In this document: positions 54,700-64,000 of the stretch, piece by piece | Layout of the letters: each line of letters opens with the position of its first letter | How positions within the stretch are numbered: position 1 is the stretch's first letter | Assembly (NCBI GenBank): GCA_949825065.1 | Contig: OX463849.1 | Location: 30,988,043 to 31,052,042 of the forward strand | DNA from: Odontocerum albicorne | Lineage: Eukaryota > Arthropoda > Insecta > Trichoptera > Odontoceridae | Length of the DNA stretch: 64,000 nt | Direction: 5' to 3' | The notes under the pieces: generated by a model | What the model saw: the letters and a program-made list of their open reading frames with translations, nothing else | Database searches by the model: none | What the model was told of the DNA's origin: nothing | Program-made: the position numbers and the translations under genes

Positions 54700-55120
54700 T
54701 TACTTCATACCAGAAGGTGCTGAACTAGTTGAACATGAGAAATAGACGCCAAATTTACATCTCTATTGTATACTATCCTTAACTGTCTCGCCACCCCCTC
54801 TTATCTCGCCGAAAATTTACAGCGTCTTTCCGACCATGGACTTAGACGCGCTACGCTCTAATGGGGATCGTTTATTGACTTTCCCAGTTTACCACTCTGC
54901 TTCTTTTACGTCAATCTTTACTGTCCATGCAGTGATACTCTGGAATTAGTTATAAACCAATGTTAGACTCGCTCTGTCCTTGGCATGTTTTAAAAAGCGA
55001 CTGAAAAAACTCGATAGTTCTCGTCAGTAAGATAACGTGTTTCGTTCCCGATTTTTCTTTCCTCTCCACCATCCCCCCTTTTCCTTGATTGATGAAATCA
55101 CACTTTTCATTTAATATGCA
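54700..55120 (+). mobile_element. Non-LTR LINE 3' end, split by a solo LTR
   Basis: It aligns with 27830-28250 (TTACTTCATACCAGAAGGTG, CGCCACCCCCTCTTATCTCG, TCTTGGCATGTTTTAAAAAG-type blocks) and resumes after the LTR at 55660-55750 with GATTGGTTGGACGAGATAAC and CTCGCCAGATTG. The intact paralogue confirms the insertion. Confidence 0.65.
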
Positions 55121-55654
55121 TGTACGGCACAGGTACAGAGAACTGTAGCATAGGTGGATGGCTGCTGCATGATACTCGGAGAATTCAGCTCACGTTGGAA
55201 AGTCGTAGATCGGTGAAAAGTAGCAGGGTGAAGAAATTCCTGTAAGGCAGGTACTAGATGATCGCAAGTAAACACAGAAGGCAGAGTGAACTCAGAAGTT
55301 ATTTATTTGGCTTTTTCGCTTCTTATGTACGGTCAATCGCTCATCGCAAGCGCCTGTTTTCGCCGCTGCATGCCGTCACACCTCGCGAAATGCCACCATT
55401 TTTGAAAGTTTTGCGCATGCAGAGGCCGGCCGGCTTGCGATATAGTCTCGCGATGACCGTGCAGACATTGCGGTCGGGACGCAGCGCGGACCCCGACAAA
55501 CATAAATATAGTATATGTACAAAAATACCAAATATTATCAAATATAACCAAGAATTTACATATTAAATCACTAATATTATACACACATTAAACAATAAAA
55601 CAATTAAGAAAACAAATACACAATTGTTTTATGGTGACGCATACGTCCGATACA
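55121..55654. mobile_element. Solo LTR, 534 bp, TSD ATGCA
   Basis: The segment starts TGTACGGCAC and ends CGTCCGATACA (TGT...ACA). It is bounded by the perfect 5-bp duplication ATGCA at 55116-55120 and 55655-55659, and is much more GC-rich (CCGGCCGGCTTGCG) than its surroundings. A single copy without internal region, in the middle of a LINE fragment, is the expected product of LTR-LTR recombination. BEL or gypsy/copia class cannot be told. Confidence 0.7.
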
Positions 55655-55924
55655 ATGCATATATTTTATCTGATTGGTTGGACGAGATAACCGCCTGGCA
55701 ATAAGCTCGCCAGATTGTTTTTGCAATGAAGTATTAAATAACTATCTCAAAATTCAATTAATTTAACCAAGAAGAAAATTCATTTAAAAGAGACATTATC
55801 AAAAGGTCTTCTCTCTTAAATATATTTTCTTCACCATTAAAAAGGTTAACGCTCTTATTAACATTTCGTCGTGTGTTAAATTCTCTGTGCCATGGAGGCT
55901 ATTAGGCCACTAGGCCATGTAGGT

Positions 55925-56310
55925 TGAGGTGTACGGCCGCGCGGTAACACACTGGACTTCCGTGTGGAAGATTACCGGTTCGAAGCCCGCGCTATGCTAT
56001 TCCCCTTGAATGACACGGACATGTTTTCCGTTTAGTATACGAAGGTAAGGATACCTTTGACTTAGGTCATGTCTATTCTTTAAAAAAAATGGAAAAAACA
56101 TGCCTTTGCTCCGATCGTCTCACAACAGGTGTGCCATCGGGTCCAGTACAGCGGTATGATCGGTGAGTTTGCTGATGTACGCTCACTCACTTAAGACGAG
56201 AAAAAAGAAGAAAGATACGTAAAACTCTACGGAACAGCATCACTTTCTAACTAAATTGGGGTTGGAATGGCGAGGGGATCCTCGACTACGACTCCCCGCA
56301 AAGACGACGA
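55925..56310 (+). repeat. SINE-C copy, near full-length
   Basis: The head is CGCGCGGTAACACACTGGAC (box A) and TACCGGTTCGAAGCCCGCGC (box B). The body is CTTGAATGACACGGACATG, AAGGATACCTTTGACTTAGG, CTCCGATCGTCTCACAACAG, GGTGAGTTTGCTGATGTACG and CTCCCCGCAAAGACGACGA. This is the best reference copy in the window. Confidence 0.65.
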
Positions 56311-56344
56311 AGGTTGTCTCTGAGACCTGGTGATATCTTGTCGG

Positions 56345-56580
56345 CAGTCGTGGTCCAGCACTTATCACGTACGCTAAGCGAGTGGGCACCCCAGATTCGA
56401 TTCCTAGTGGATTCAATTCCCGACCAGTAGTTTACTTTTAGCCGTTTAACATAAAAATTTATGTTAATATTTTTATATAAAAATAGCGCTACATAAAATT
56501 GGTTGGAAGAAATTGATGTAAAGCGAATAAGCCCACTGGATATGTTTAACCATGTATAAAAAATAATCAAAATAAAATAA
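56345..56580 (+). repeat. SINE with LINE-type tail
   Basis: A tRNA-like head (GTGGTCCAGCACTTATCACG, CCAGATTCGATTCCTAG) precedes a tail ATTGGTTGGAAGAAATTGAT with GCCCACTGGATATG. The tail matches SINE-A but the head is different, so it may be a second head type on the same tail. Confidence 0.5.
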
Positions 56581-57629
56581 AAAGACTACAGTCGATAGTT
56601 TTGGAATATTGATGACCTAGTCATGGGAACTTTGGGTTTTATCTGTCAAGAGGGTGTGCTTGCTGAAGTGCAACAGTTTACACAGTATAAAACCAATACA
56701 AGAATAGGCGTCATCCATCCATAAGATGGTAGACAATCACACTCGATCACGAGGGATGATTTATGTATGTCTGAAAATGCACTTCCGAATATCTGGGCCT
56801 TGAGATAGAATTCCGCGTTTCTTTCGAGGACTTTTAGAGTACTTTTTGATTGATTATGGTTTTTTATCTGTTATTATATTTTTTCCCAAGCTGACAGAGG
56901 TTTTTAAGTTACATTTTATTTTCAATTTGGTGTACGCAGCAGTATTTCTCTTTCACACTGATCTCAAGAGGGACGCTTGGTTTAGTGCAGTGCGGGCAGT
57001 CCGCCTTTGAACAGCAACATATTGCGTGGCGACGTATAGTTTTGTACACTTGTTTCTTTATTGTTATTTTGATAGTAATATTTTTTTTATATAAGTATAT
57101 TCCGTTCCTTTTTAATGTATGAATCACTCAATACTGGTATTGTTTATCCTTGTTAATTATTTTTGTTACAATATTCTGTTGTCGAACACATCTCTAGTGA
57201 TTGTTTAAAACGATGATTAGATTTTAACATATTAAAAAATAAGCCGAACCAACTACGGTCCGGTTTCTTTTTGTAACAAATTATAATTGAAGAACTAAAT
57301 TATGATTAAGAGGTTACAAAGTAAACTGAAGGTTTTATGTGTTTTTTTAATATTTTCATTATTGTACATTAATTGACGGTACTTTATCATTCATTGTACG
57401 TTGTAAATCATAATAGATGTAACGTTACGTAATGAAATTAAAAATTATCGATGTTTCAAAATATTTAATGAAATTTTCAAAAAAGTCAATTTTGTTATAA
57501 AAATGAGAGAGCAGACTTTTTATCGTCCGCCTAAGTGGTTTCACTGGTTTTGTTAGAGGATTACAGTACAGGAGTGGTTTCACTTTTAGATCTTAATTTT
57601 TCCCACTTTTTTCATTCGTAGGACGACCT

Positions 57630-57840
57630 CCATTGCATAGTTGATAATGCTATTGACTTCAACTGGGACTTTCGGGTTCGGCTACTGATATTACCAGAAA
57701 AAAAGGTTCCCAGTCTTGTAAAACAGTTCGTATGATAGCAATACTTGAACGCACTGGATGTATGCGAATGTTGTTGCCTCTTCACATGCGGTAGTATTGC
57801 AAATACGTGCGATTACGAACGAGTTACGTGCTAACTACTG
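57630..57840 (+). repeat. SINE-B copy, near full-length
   Basis: GCATAGTTGATAATGCTATT (box-A-like), TCGGGTTCGGCTAC (box-B-like), GGTTCCCAGTCTTGTAAAAC, GCGAATGTTGTTGCCTCTTC and GGTAGTATTGCAAATACGTG follow the SINE-B order. Confidence 0.6.
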
Positions 57841-57903
57841 TAATTCTAATTTAATTGGTTCGATTAATAGAGCAATTGACAATGTTGTCTCCCGGCCACT
57901 CTC

Positions 57904-57963
57904 TTCAATATATCTGACACTAATTCAATATATCTGACACTAATTCAATATATCTGACACTAA
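57904..57963 (+). repeat. Tandem repeat, 20-bp unit x 3
   Basis: TTCAATATATCTGACACTAA is repeated three times exactly. Confidence 0.9.
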
Positions 57964-58094
57964 TTACTCGTATTAACTATCAATCATGTGCAGAGGTTGT
58001 TGTAATGTTTACTGCAGAAGGGGTAACAACAAGGATAGTTTGAAAATTTTGTTAAAAAAGCAAGTATGTTCAAGTAAAATACATTTTTTTGGAA

Positions 58095-58475
58095 AAAAAA
58101 ACTATTTTATTTTTCAACACAGTCTCCTTGAAGGTTACACACTTGGTCTAGCAATTTTCCTATTTTTTTCATCCCGACTGAAAAATAAGTTGTGTCAAAC
58201 TCTGCAAAATAGTCATTTACTGCGGCAATGACATCCTGATTCGACGAACATTTCTTCCTACAGACCCATTTTTTTTTATTTCGGGAACAGAAATAAGTCG
58301 CACGGGGTCATGTCCGAGGAATATGACGGATGAGGAACCAATTCGAAACCCAGTTCATGCAATTTTGCAATTGCGACGATCGATTTGTGGGACGCCACGT
58401 TGTATTGGTGGAAGAGCATTTTTTTGCGCACCAATCTTGGCCATTTTACGTATTGATTGTACGAATGCGTCAGTA
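58095..58475 (-). pseudogene. Mariner C-terminal relic
   Basis: The minus strand gives LFHQYNVASHKSIVAIAKLH, ELGFELVPHPSYSSDMTPCD, LFLFPK, then DVIAAVNDYFAEFD and CNLQGDCVEK. This is the second half of a third mariner type (FELVPHPPYSPDLAPSDYFLFP...YFAEFD). Stops and a frameshift follow LFLFPK, and the second catalytic Asp is changed to Tyr (HQYN for HQDN). Confidence 0.75.
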
Positions 58476-58489
58476 ATGTAATGTTGTGG

Positions 58490-59130
58490 TCTGTAAGGTA
58501 TCGAAATGTTTAAAATGCCACACGATGGGCTTAATTGCTCTTAGGCCTAATTGATCCTAAATCTATAAGGTATCGAAAAGTCAAAAATACTACATGGCGA
58601 ACTCAAAATATTCAATTGTGGTCTAGAATACACTTAAGTGTCAAAATGCTATAAAGTGGTATTGTCTTAATGACACTAATGCGACAAAAATGTCACTTCA
58701 AAAGTGGTCTTAGTGGTACCAATACGTCAAAAATTCACTTTGTGATCTATAGCAAGACACAGAAGTGTCAAAAATGGCACAAAGTAGCCTTAATGACACT
58801 ATTGCGTCAATTATGTAATTTTTTGGTCGAAGTATTGAAAATGCCAATCGGTGGACTTAATTATTCTTAAGCCTTAAAAAAGTAGGGTACGGAAGTGTCA
58901 AAAATGTCCAATATTCTACCTAATGACCTCAAAAATGTCAATTTGTGTTTTTTTCTTCTACAAAGTACGGATGTGTCAAATACTCGTATGTCAGATGTTG
59001 AACTCAATGTCATTCATGTGTCAAAAAGATAACTGTATAGTATGTAAATGTGGTCAAACATGATACCATATGATCTTAATGCTATTAATGTGTCAAATAT
59101 AGCACTAGAATAAAAAAATCAGGTTTTTTG
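58490..59130 (+). repeat. Degenerate tandem repeat (GTGTCAAAAATG type), part 1
   Basis: Diverged units of roughly 45-65 bases repeat AAGTGTCAAAAATG, CAAAGTGGTCTTAATGACAC and variants. The same pattern resumes at 59700-59935 and 61270-61770, so the array appears to have been split by LINE insertions. Confidence 0.6.
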
Positions 59131-59214
59131 GAAGATGTTGATATGTTATCTTTTTTTTCAATTATTGCTGTAATATGTAAATGACACGTGTCGTTAACTT
59201 ATTAAATAAATGAA

Positions 59215-59700
59215 TACATACATACCACAACGCCATTCCCCTGTTGGGGTAGGCGGAGTGGAAAGAGCGTCAGAGTTCGACACATATCCATATATCAATA
59301 ACACGTAGCTTCTTCTACATTGATCCAACTCATCATATAACTTCTGTGAGTTTTCCGACTTCCTACATTTCCTTTTTTCAAATTATCATTCACTTGATCC
59401 AACCCTAATTTCCTTGGTCTTCCTCCCACACGCCTTCCATTCACATTTACACTGTATATTTGTTTTGTTAGTCTGTCTTCTTACTCGATTCAAACCATTT
59501 CAGCGTGCTCTTCTTAATCTTTCTCAACACATCGGTCTTAAGTTCACATTCATACCAAGCCACTTCATTCCGTATTCTGTCATACATTGTCACACCGTTT
59601 ATTTTTCTCAATGCACGCATTTTTACAGCATTTATTCGGCTCTTATCAGTAATTTTCGACGTCTACTTTTTACTTCAAAATAATTCAGTAGGCAATAATA
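59215..59700 (-). mobile_element. LINE 3' end, minus strand
   Basis: CATACCACAACGCCATTCCC (terminus), CATTCACTTGATCCAACCCT, TTGGTCTTCCTCCCACACGC, TTCAGCGTGCTCTTCTTAAT and CACATCGGTCTTAAGTTCAC. The minus strand still shows KINGVTMYDRIRNEVAWYEC and ELKTDVLRKIKKSTLKWFES. It is the best-preserved tail copy, inserted in the degenerate tandem repeat. Confidence 0.7.
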
Positions 59701-59935
59701 TATAAATAAGGCAAAAAATGGAAATAGTACTTTGTGGTCTGTAATTAATAAAAGTATCAGAAATGTTACTTATGACATTTGAGGTATAAAAGTGTCAAAA
59801 ATATAAGTTTGTGGTCTTGATAATACAAAAATGTGAAGTATCCTTATTTTGGTCCATAATGCACGAAAATGTTTAAAATACCATTTTGACAAAGTATGGT
59901 TGGATCAACTTAATGATGTTTCGAAAGAAGGAAAT
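59700..59935 (+). repeat. Degenerate tandem repeat, part 2
   Basis: TACTTTGTGGTCTGTAATTA, AAGTGTCAAAAATATAAGTT and similar units continue the array seen before 59130. Confidence 0.5.
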
Positions 59936-60085
59936 ATAAAAGTAAGAGAAATCGTAGGAGCTGTATGAGAAGGTTTATGGATGTGGAAGAGGTGAAATAT
60001 GTATATCAAGATAGGGAAGTCTGTCTTCTCTGCTTAACCCAGCAAGGAAACGGCGTGATGCTATGTATGTATGTGGTATTTTTTA
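59905..60085 (+). mobile_element. LINE 3' tail, plus strand
   Basis: AGTATGGTTGGATCAACTTA, GTAGGAGCTGTATGAGAAGG, TTATGGATGTGGAAGAGGTG and AAACGGCGTGATGCTATGTA give the final coding block (R...CMRRFMDVEEV) and terminus of the common family. Confidence 0.65.
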
Positions 60086-60354
60086 TTAATCCCCCAGCGC
60101 CCTTAAAATAGTCTATTACGATTACAATAGTATCTATAGATCGCCTCTGAGCTGGTCCGGCCATTTCTTCGAAGGTCACGAAGTATCAGGTTGTTGTCCA
60201 ATCTGGATGGAGTAATTTTATGGCATTCCTTTGTTCTTGATGGAATGTGTACAATGATAATAAAAACCATGATTATTGCAAATATGTATCAAAACTGTCA
60301 CGTGGTCTTTGCTCCACTAATCTGCGTAGATTACGTGCCTAAAAAAGAGTTGCA

Positions 60355-61262
60355 CACACACACACATCAGAGAACTGCAATATGTGGATGATTGCGCTCT
60401 TGTTGTGCATTCAGAGGAAGACCTTCGATAGAGCACTGGTGTCTCTACAGAAGTGTATCAGATATTTGGCCTAGAAATAAATATGAAGAAAACCCAGGTG
60501 CTAACTTATTCTGCAGAACAAGGTGTTACAATCACCTGATATTCCAATGAATAGCGTGCAACTGGAGAACGTACTTAATTTCACAGACCTCAGCAGCATC
60601 ATGACATCGAACTCCTTTCTTGATGATGAACTAAAGAGTCACCTCAGGAATGTGTCAGCAACTGTTGCTAAATTGAATGACAGAGTAATCTACAGTAGTG
60701 ACATCTTCCAGTCTACAAATAGATCCGTTAACAAGGCCATTGTCCTCCTCACACTTTTATATGGGTCTGTAACTTGGGTTTTCTATAGGACATTCGAAAC
60801 CTTGAAATGTTCCACCAACGTTTCCTTCGTCGATTTCATCGGACCCACTGGAGTGATCGCGTCACAAATATATTGGTCCTCCAACGCTCCAACTGTGAAC
60901 GTATAGAGGATATGTTTGTGAAGGCGAAATTGCGGTGGACTGGACATGTTATATGATTATAGGCTCCCAAAACATGTCTATTGCGGGAAAATAGTGGGCA
61001 AGCAAAGGGCTGGTGGACAGAGAAAGCAGTGTAAGAACAGCCTGCGAGAGTCGCTGACTTTGTGCACTTTGGGCGCCTGAGAACTGGGAGCAAGCAGGTG
61101 GGTCAGGACCGTGGAAGATGGGAGAGTCATCTTTTCTCGGGCTGATGGCGTCTCAACAGCTAGACGTGTAAGAAACAGTCCATTATTATTAGGCAACTCA
61201 GCAGGATGCACAAGACTGTGACATCTGCGGGAAAAAGTGCGCATCTAGGATCGGTCTGTTTT
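60355..61262 (+). pseudogene. RTE-like reverse transcriptase, partial (YVDD present)
   Basis: The frame from 60372 gives ELQYVDDCALVVHSEEDLR, the RT motif C with its two catalytic Asp (codons at 60387-60392). Then come LEINMKKTQVLTYSAEQG, NSFLDDELKSHLRNVSATVA, LNDRVIYSSDIFQ, VLLTLLYGSVTW and, after a frameshift near 60790, KAKLRWTGHVI. Typical relatives read QYADDCALVAHS...LYGSETW...LRWTGHV. Stops and frameshifts abolish function, and the 5' half of the RT and the endonuclease are missing. Confidence 0.75.
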
Positions 61263-61269
61263 CTTGAGC

Positions 61270-61770
61270 CACAAAGCCCATCTTGAGCTGTTCAAAGCTG
61301 TTAAAAAGGTACAAACATGTCGAAAACAACAATTTGTGGTCTTACATATTCTTACGTGTCAAAAACTTGTACACGGTAACGTAAAAAAGTAAACTTGTTG
61401 GTTTTGAAGGCACACAAATGTCCATATTGCTAAAACATAATGCAGTGAGTGTCAAATATGATATTTTACCGTTTTTAAAGAACACATGTGTGAAAAATGC
61501 TACTCTGTGGTCTTAGGGTACAAAATGATCAAAACGGCAAACCTTTTACATTTTATTGTATAACACTTTCGTTGTTTACAGTACAACATGAAGGAGTTTT
61601 TTTTATATTTATCTAAACAATACTATACAAAAATAGGCCACTGAGGTCGACAAAATGTTTGTTTTGTTAAAGGCGTTTAGCCATAAAATTATAGGCAATA
61701 TCACAATATGGACTTAAACATAAAAGAGAAAACGATGATTCTTTGTGGTTTCAAAGAACAAAAGTGTCAT
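61270..61770 (+). repeat. Degenerate tandem repeat, part 3
   Basis: Units with GTCAAAAACTTGTACACGG, GTGTGAAAAATGCTACTCTG and AAAGTGTCATAATTTTATTA resume after the LINE piece. Confidence 0.5.
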
Positions 61771-61974
61771 AATTTTATTATTTGTAAACGTAAATAGAAA
61801 GTTTTGACGTGTTTGCATATTTTGACTGTGGTATTAAAATAAATCATTTATGTTTTTTTTACAAATAATATAATTTACTTAAAGAATATTAAATGATGAC
61901 ATCGTGTTATGTTTCCTGTGATCTTTTTCTTTTCTTCTGAAACACAAATTAAATGCGCATAATTATTTTCATAT

Positions 61975-62095
61975 TTGTATGGATGTGAAAGAGGCGAAAT
62001 ATAATATATGTGTAGAGATAGGAATATCTGTTGCTCTGTCACATATGCCTAACCCAACAGGGAAACGACGTGATGGTATGTATGTATTTTAATAT
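61975..62095 (+). mobile_element. LINE 3' tail, plus strand
   Basis: TATGGATGTGAAAGAGGCGA, TGTAGAGATAGGAATATCTG and CAACAGGGAAACGACGTGAT followed by GGTATGTATGTA form the terminus of the common family. Confidence 0.65.
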
Positions 62096-62784
62096 AGAAA
62101 TTCCATCTACTCTAGGATGATTTGTGCAATCAGTGCACATTTTATTATTAGATAATTAATATTTAAAATAACAATGAAAAAACAATTTTAGACGAATTAA
62201 AGTTTCAGCTAATTTAAATTTGATTTTTTATTCGATATATAAGTGGAAAAGTTCTTCGAAGAAAGAAAAAAATGTAACTTTGGTCGTGGCAAAGATATGA
62301 CAAATTAAACCCGTCACGTTATTTTATTTATTAAAATATATCAAAAATCCTTCTCATATTCCAAAATTTGAATTATGAATTATTTTTACTTATGATTTAC
62401 TTTTTGAAGATAATTATGAATTATTAATTATAATTACAAAACATTTAATAATTAAAACTGCAAAAATGTGTTACATAATTAATTATTTTGGACACAAGTT
62501 GAATAATAAATACATTTCAAAAGTAATCGTAAAAAAACAATAATTTTCTATATTCAAAATTCGTCATAAAATACAACAAAACACTGTATAAGTTATATCA
62601 AAATGATTAAGAATTTGATATGCGAGTATGTATGCAAAAAAGATTGTGCTAGTGACACCTTGACCCAGTATTTTTTAATGATTATTAAACAAAGTTAGGT
62701 TGTTCCCAGCCTTTGAGCAATGATTAGTTGACTACGTTAATTGAGAATACAAAATTCTACAAGCGCACCAACAGTAACGTGTAG

Positions 62785-62870
62785 TCAGTATGAGGAAGAC
62801 CAAGAAAAGTATGGTTGGATCAAGTAAATGACGTAGAAGAGGCTAAGGATGTGTCTCAATAGGAAAGTAT
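62785..62870 (+). mobile_element. LINE 3' fragment
   Basis: TATGAGGAAGACCAAGAAAA, GTATGGTTGGATCAAGTAAA and TGTGTCTCAATAGGAAAG match the coding block before the tail (GRPRKVWLDQVND). It stops where the next SINE starts. Confidence 0.6.
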
Positions 62871-62873
62871 GAC

Positions 62874-63000
62874 AACCTCTGTGGCCTAGTTGGCAAGACG
62901 CTTGCCCCCCAGCCCGGGCGTTGCTGATCCGATCCCAGCTGAAACCCAAATTCCAGTCTGGTTTTTCACTTAAGGCCTCTTGAAACTCCTTTATAATTCC
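62874..63000 (+). repeat. SINE-A 5' half
   Basis: CCTCTGTGGCCTAGTTGGCA, AGACGCTTGCC (box A region), GCTGATCCGATCCCAG (box B) and CAGTCTGGTTTTTCACTTAA, GGCCTCTTGAAA. It has the best-kept head of the family and lacks the tail. Confidence 0.65.
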
Positions 63001-63214
63001 AGGCAGAGCAAAAGTCTATCCCACGGTGTCTTGCACATAGTTACCAAAGTCAAGAGTTCACACAAACCTTTGCTACAAATCATCCCTTGTGCACGCCCAA
63101 GCACTCAAACTCATATCGCGATAACAACCATATTACGATCCACTGCCTGAATTTTTTGCCCTCTTTTGCCTTTATTGAATTCGGCACCCCATGGGAGGCA
63201 TTGTTGGATTTATA

Positions 63215-63290
63215 TTTCATTATATTGCATTGTATTTTCGCTGTATACAGTATAACCTGGCGGGTTTCTTGTCATGCTTAAATCTCTTGC
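63215..63290 (-). repeat. SINE-A tail, minus strand
   Basis: The minus strand reads CATGACAAGAAACCCGCCAG, GTTATACTGTATACAGCGAA and AATACAATGCAATAT, the SINE-A terminus. It is opposite in strand to the head at 62874, so it is a separate copy. Confidence 0.55.
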
Positions 63291-64000
63291 AACCAATAAA
63301 AACAAATTTTAAAATGTCATAAGAGAAAACCAGAAAACATTTAGAAAAAATCAGGTATCATCAAGAATCAAATTCACTATCCTAAGGCTGGAAGATAGAC
63401 GTTTTTTTTTCAAATACCATGGAGGTCGTCATCTTCATTAAACAGTATTTACGTTGAATACGGTTTGTTGGTCTGCAACAGGTCAGTGTACTCGTACTAT
63501 ATATACTCGCTGTCAAGCATGCTGGACAGTCAAGGGATGTAGTCTGTTCTACTCCGTATATAGACAGTATCCTCAATATTTCAGGCATATCCAAGATTTT
63601 GGCAACCTGTCCCTGAAGAAGTTGAGCGCCCTTGGGTAGGTCAATCTTTAGATGACCTAGATGAGTTCTTGGGTTATTTTCCGCTTATGAATGCCAACCA
63701 ATATTTTGTTTAATTCCACTTTCAATAGAATATTCAATTCTAATCCATACAAAGCGATGCTATTATTTTTTTTTTTCCACATTATCTTGATTTCTTCCGT
63801 TACAACACAATATTGATCTGATTTTTTTATTTATATATAATAATACTAAGGAGGCTTCTTCTCGTAGTGCTATAAGGTGTGGAGAATACATGTATCATAC
63901 TATATATCCAATGTGTCACTCAATTGGTTCAACATCTCTAAACCGCGCGTTACTGAGTGTTTAAACACCAAATTAGTTCTGTAAGTTGGTACAAATGTAG

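Noticed and set aside
63454..63639. 61-codon frame (MNTVCWSATGQCTRT...)
   Set aside because: It is Cys-containing and followed by a GTAGGT that could be a donor, but no partner exon, signal peptide or family was recognised, so it is not supported as a gene.

Overview
This is a gene-poor, AT-rich stretch of an insect nuclear genome with intron-containing genes and very dense transposon remains. The mobile-element mixture is Lepidoptera-like: many 3' ends of a non-LTR retrotransposon finishing in GGCGTGATG plus TATGTATG runs, tRNA-headed SINEs, cecropia-type mariners, hAT and Harbinger MITEs, a Helitron and Penelope-like ends. A short run of the insect telomere unit TTAGG/CCTAA at 4831-4848 agrees. 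The order-level placement is inference. No rRNA, functional tRNA, CRISPR or bacterial-type operon was seen. A 200-base assembly gap (29257-29456) follows a TA dinucleotide run.

Only two host genes can be supported. (1) 21098-21289 (+) is one phase-0 internal exon of a tetraspanin (end of TM1, small loop, TM2 with the GCCGS motif). Its other exons were not found. (2) 33535-37699 (-) is a four-coding-exon gene for a predicted 311-residue secreted protein. It has a signal peptide and twelve uninterrupted 11-residue repeats, all introns are phase 0, a 5' UTR splice acceptor lies just upstream of the ATG, and a polyadenylation signal lies about 100 bases past the stop. I do not recognise the protein. 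The 11-residue repeat resembles the amphipathic 11/3-helix repeats of perilipins, synucleins and LEA proteins, and this is the most interesting gene in the window.

Layout: 0-7 kb holds LINE/SINE fragments, a 700-base palindrome made of two Penelope-like 3' ends, and a hAT MITE. 7-17 kb holds a satellite grown from a dispersed repeat, a scrambled Helitron, a DDE transposase relic and four satellites. 17-30 kb holds a Penelope fragment, the tetraspanin exon, a pogo/Tigger relic, LINE RT pieces, a 575-base MITE and the gap. 30-40 kb holds a 15-bp minisatellite, a Harbinger MITE with TTA target duplication, and the secreted-protein gene with a TIR element in its last intron. 40-52 kb holds a mariner inserted beside an older mariner, hAT elements nested in other elements with perfect 8-bp target duplications, and a second mariner copy with its end types swapped. 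52-64 kb holds LINE 3' ends, one split by a solo LTR with a 5-bp target duplication, further SINEs, a mariner relic and a degenerate satellite interrupted by LINEs.

Repeat family names used here are local: SINE-A (tRNA head, tail shared with a LINE), SINE-B, SINE-C, SINE-D, and repeats E, F, H and I (unclassified). Unlisted stretches longer than 300 bases (for example 2600-3000, 3530-4480, 5540-5980, 15250-16130, 25350-26260, 34900-35940, 37720-38100, 52490-53600, 56600-57600, 62100-62780, 63300-64000) are AT-rich sequence or introns in which I see no gene or repeat I can name.
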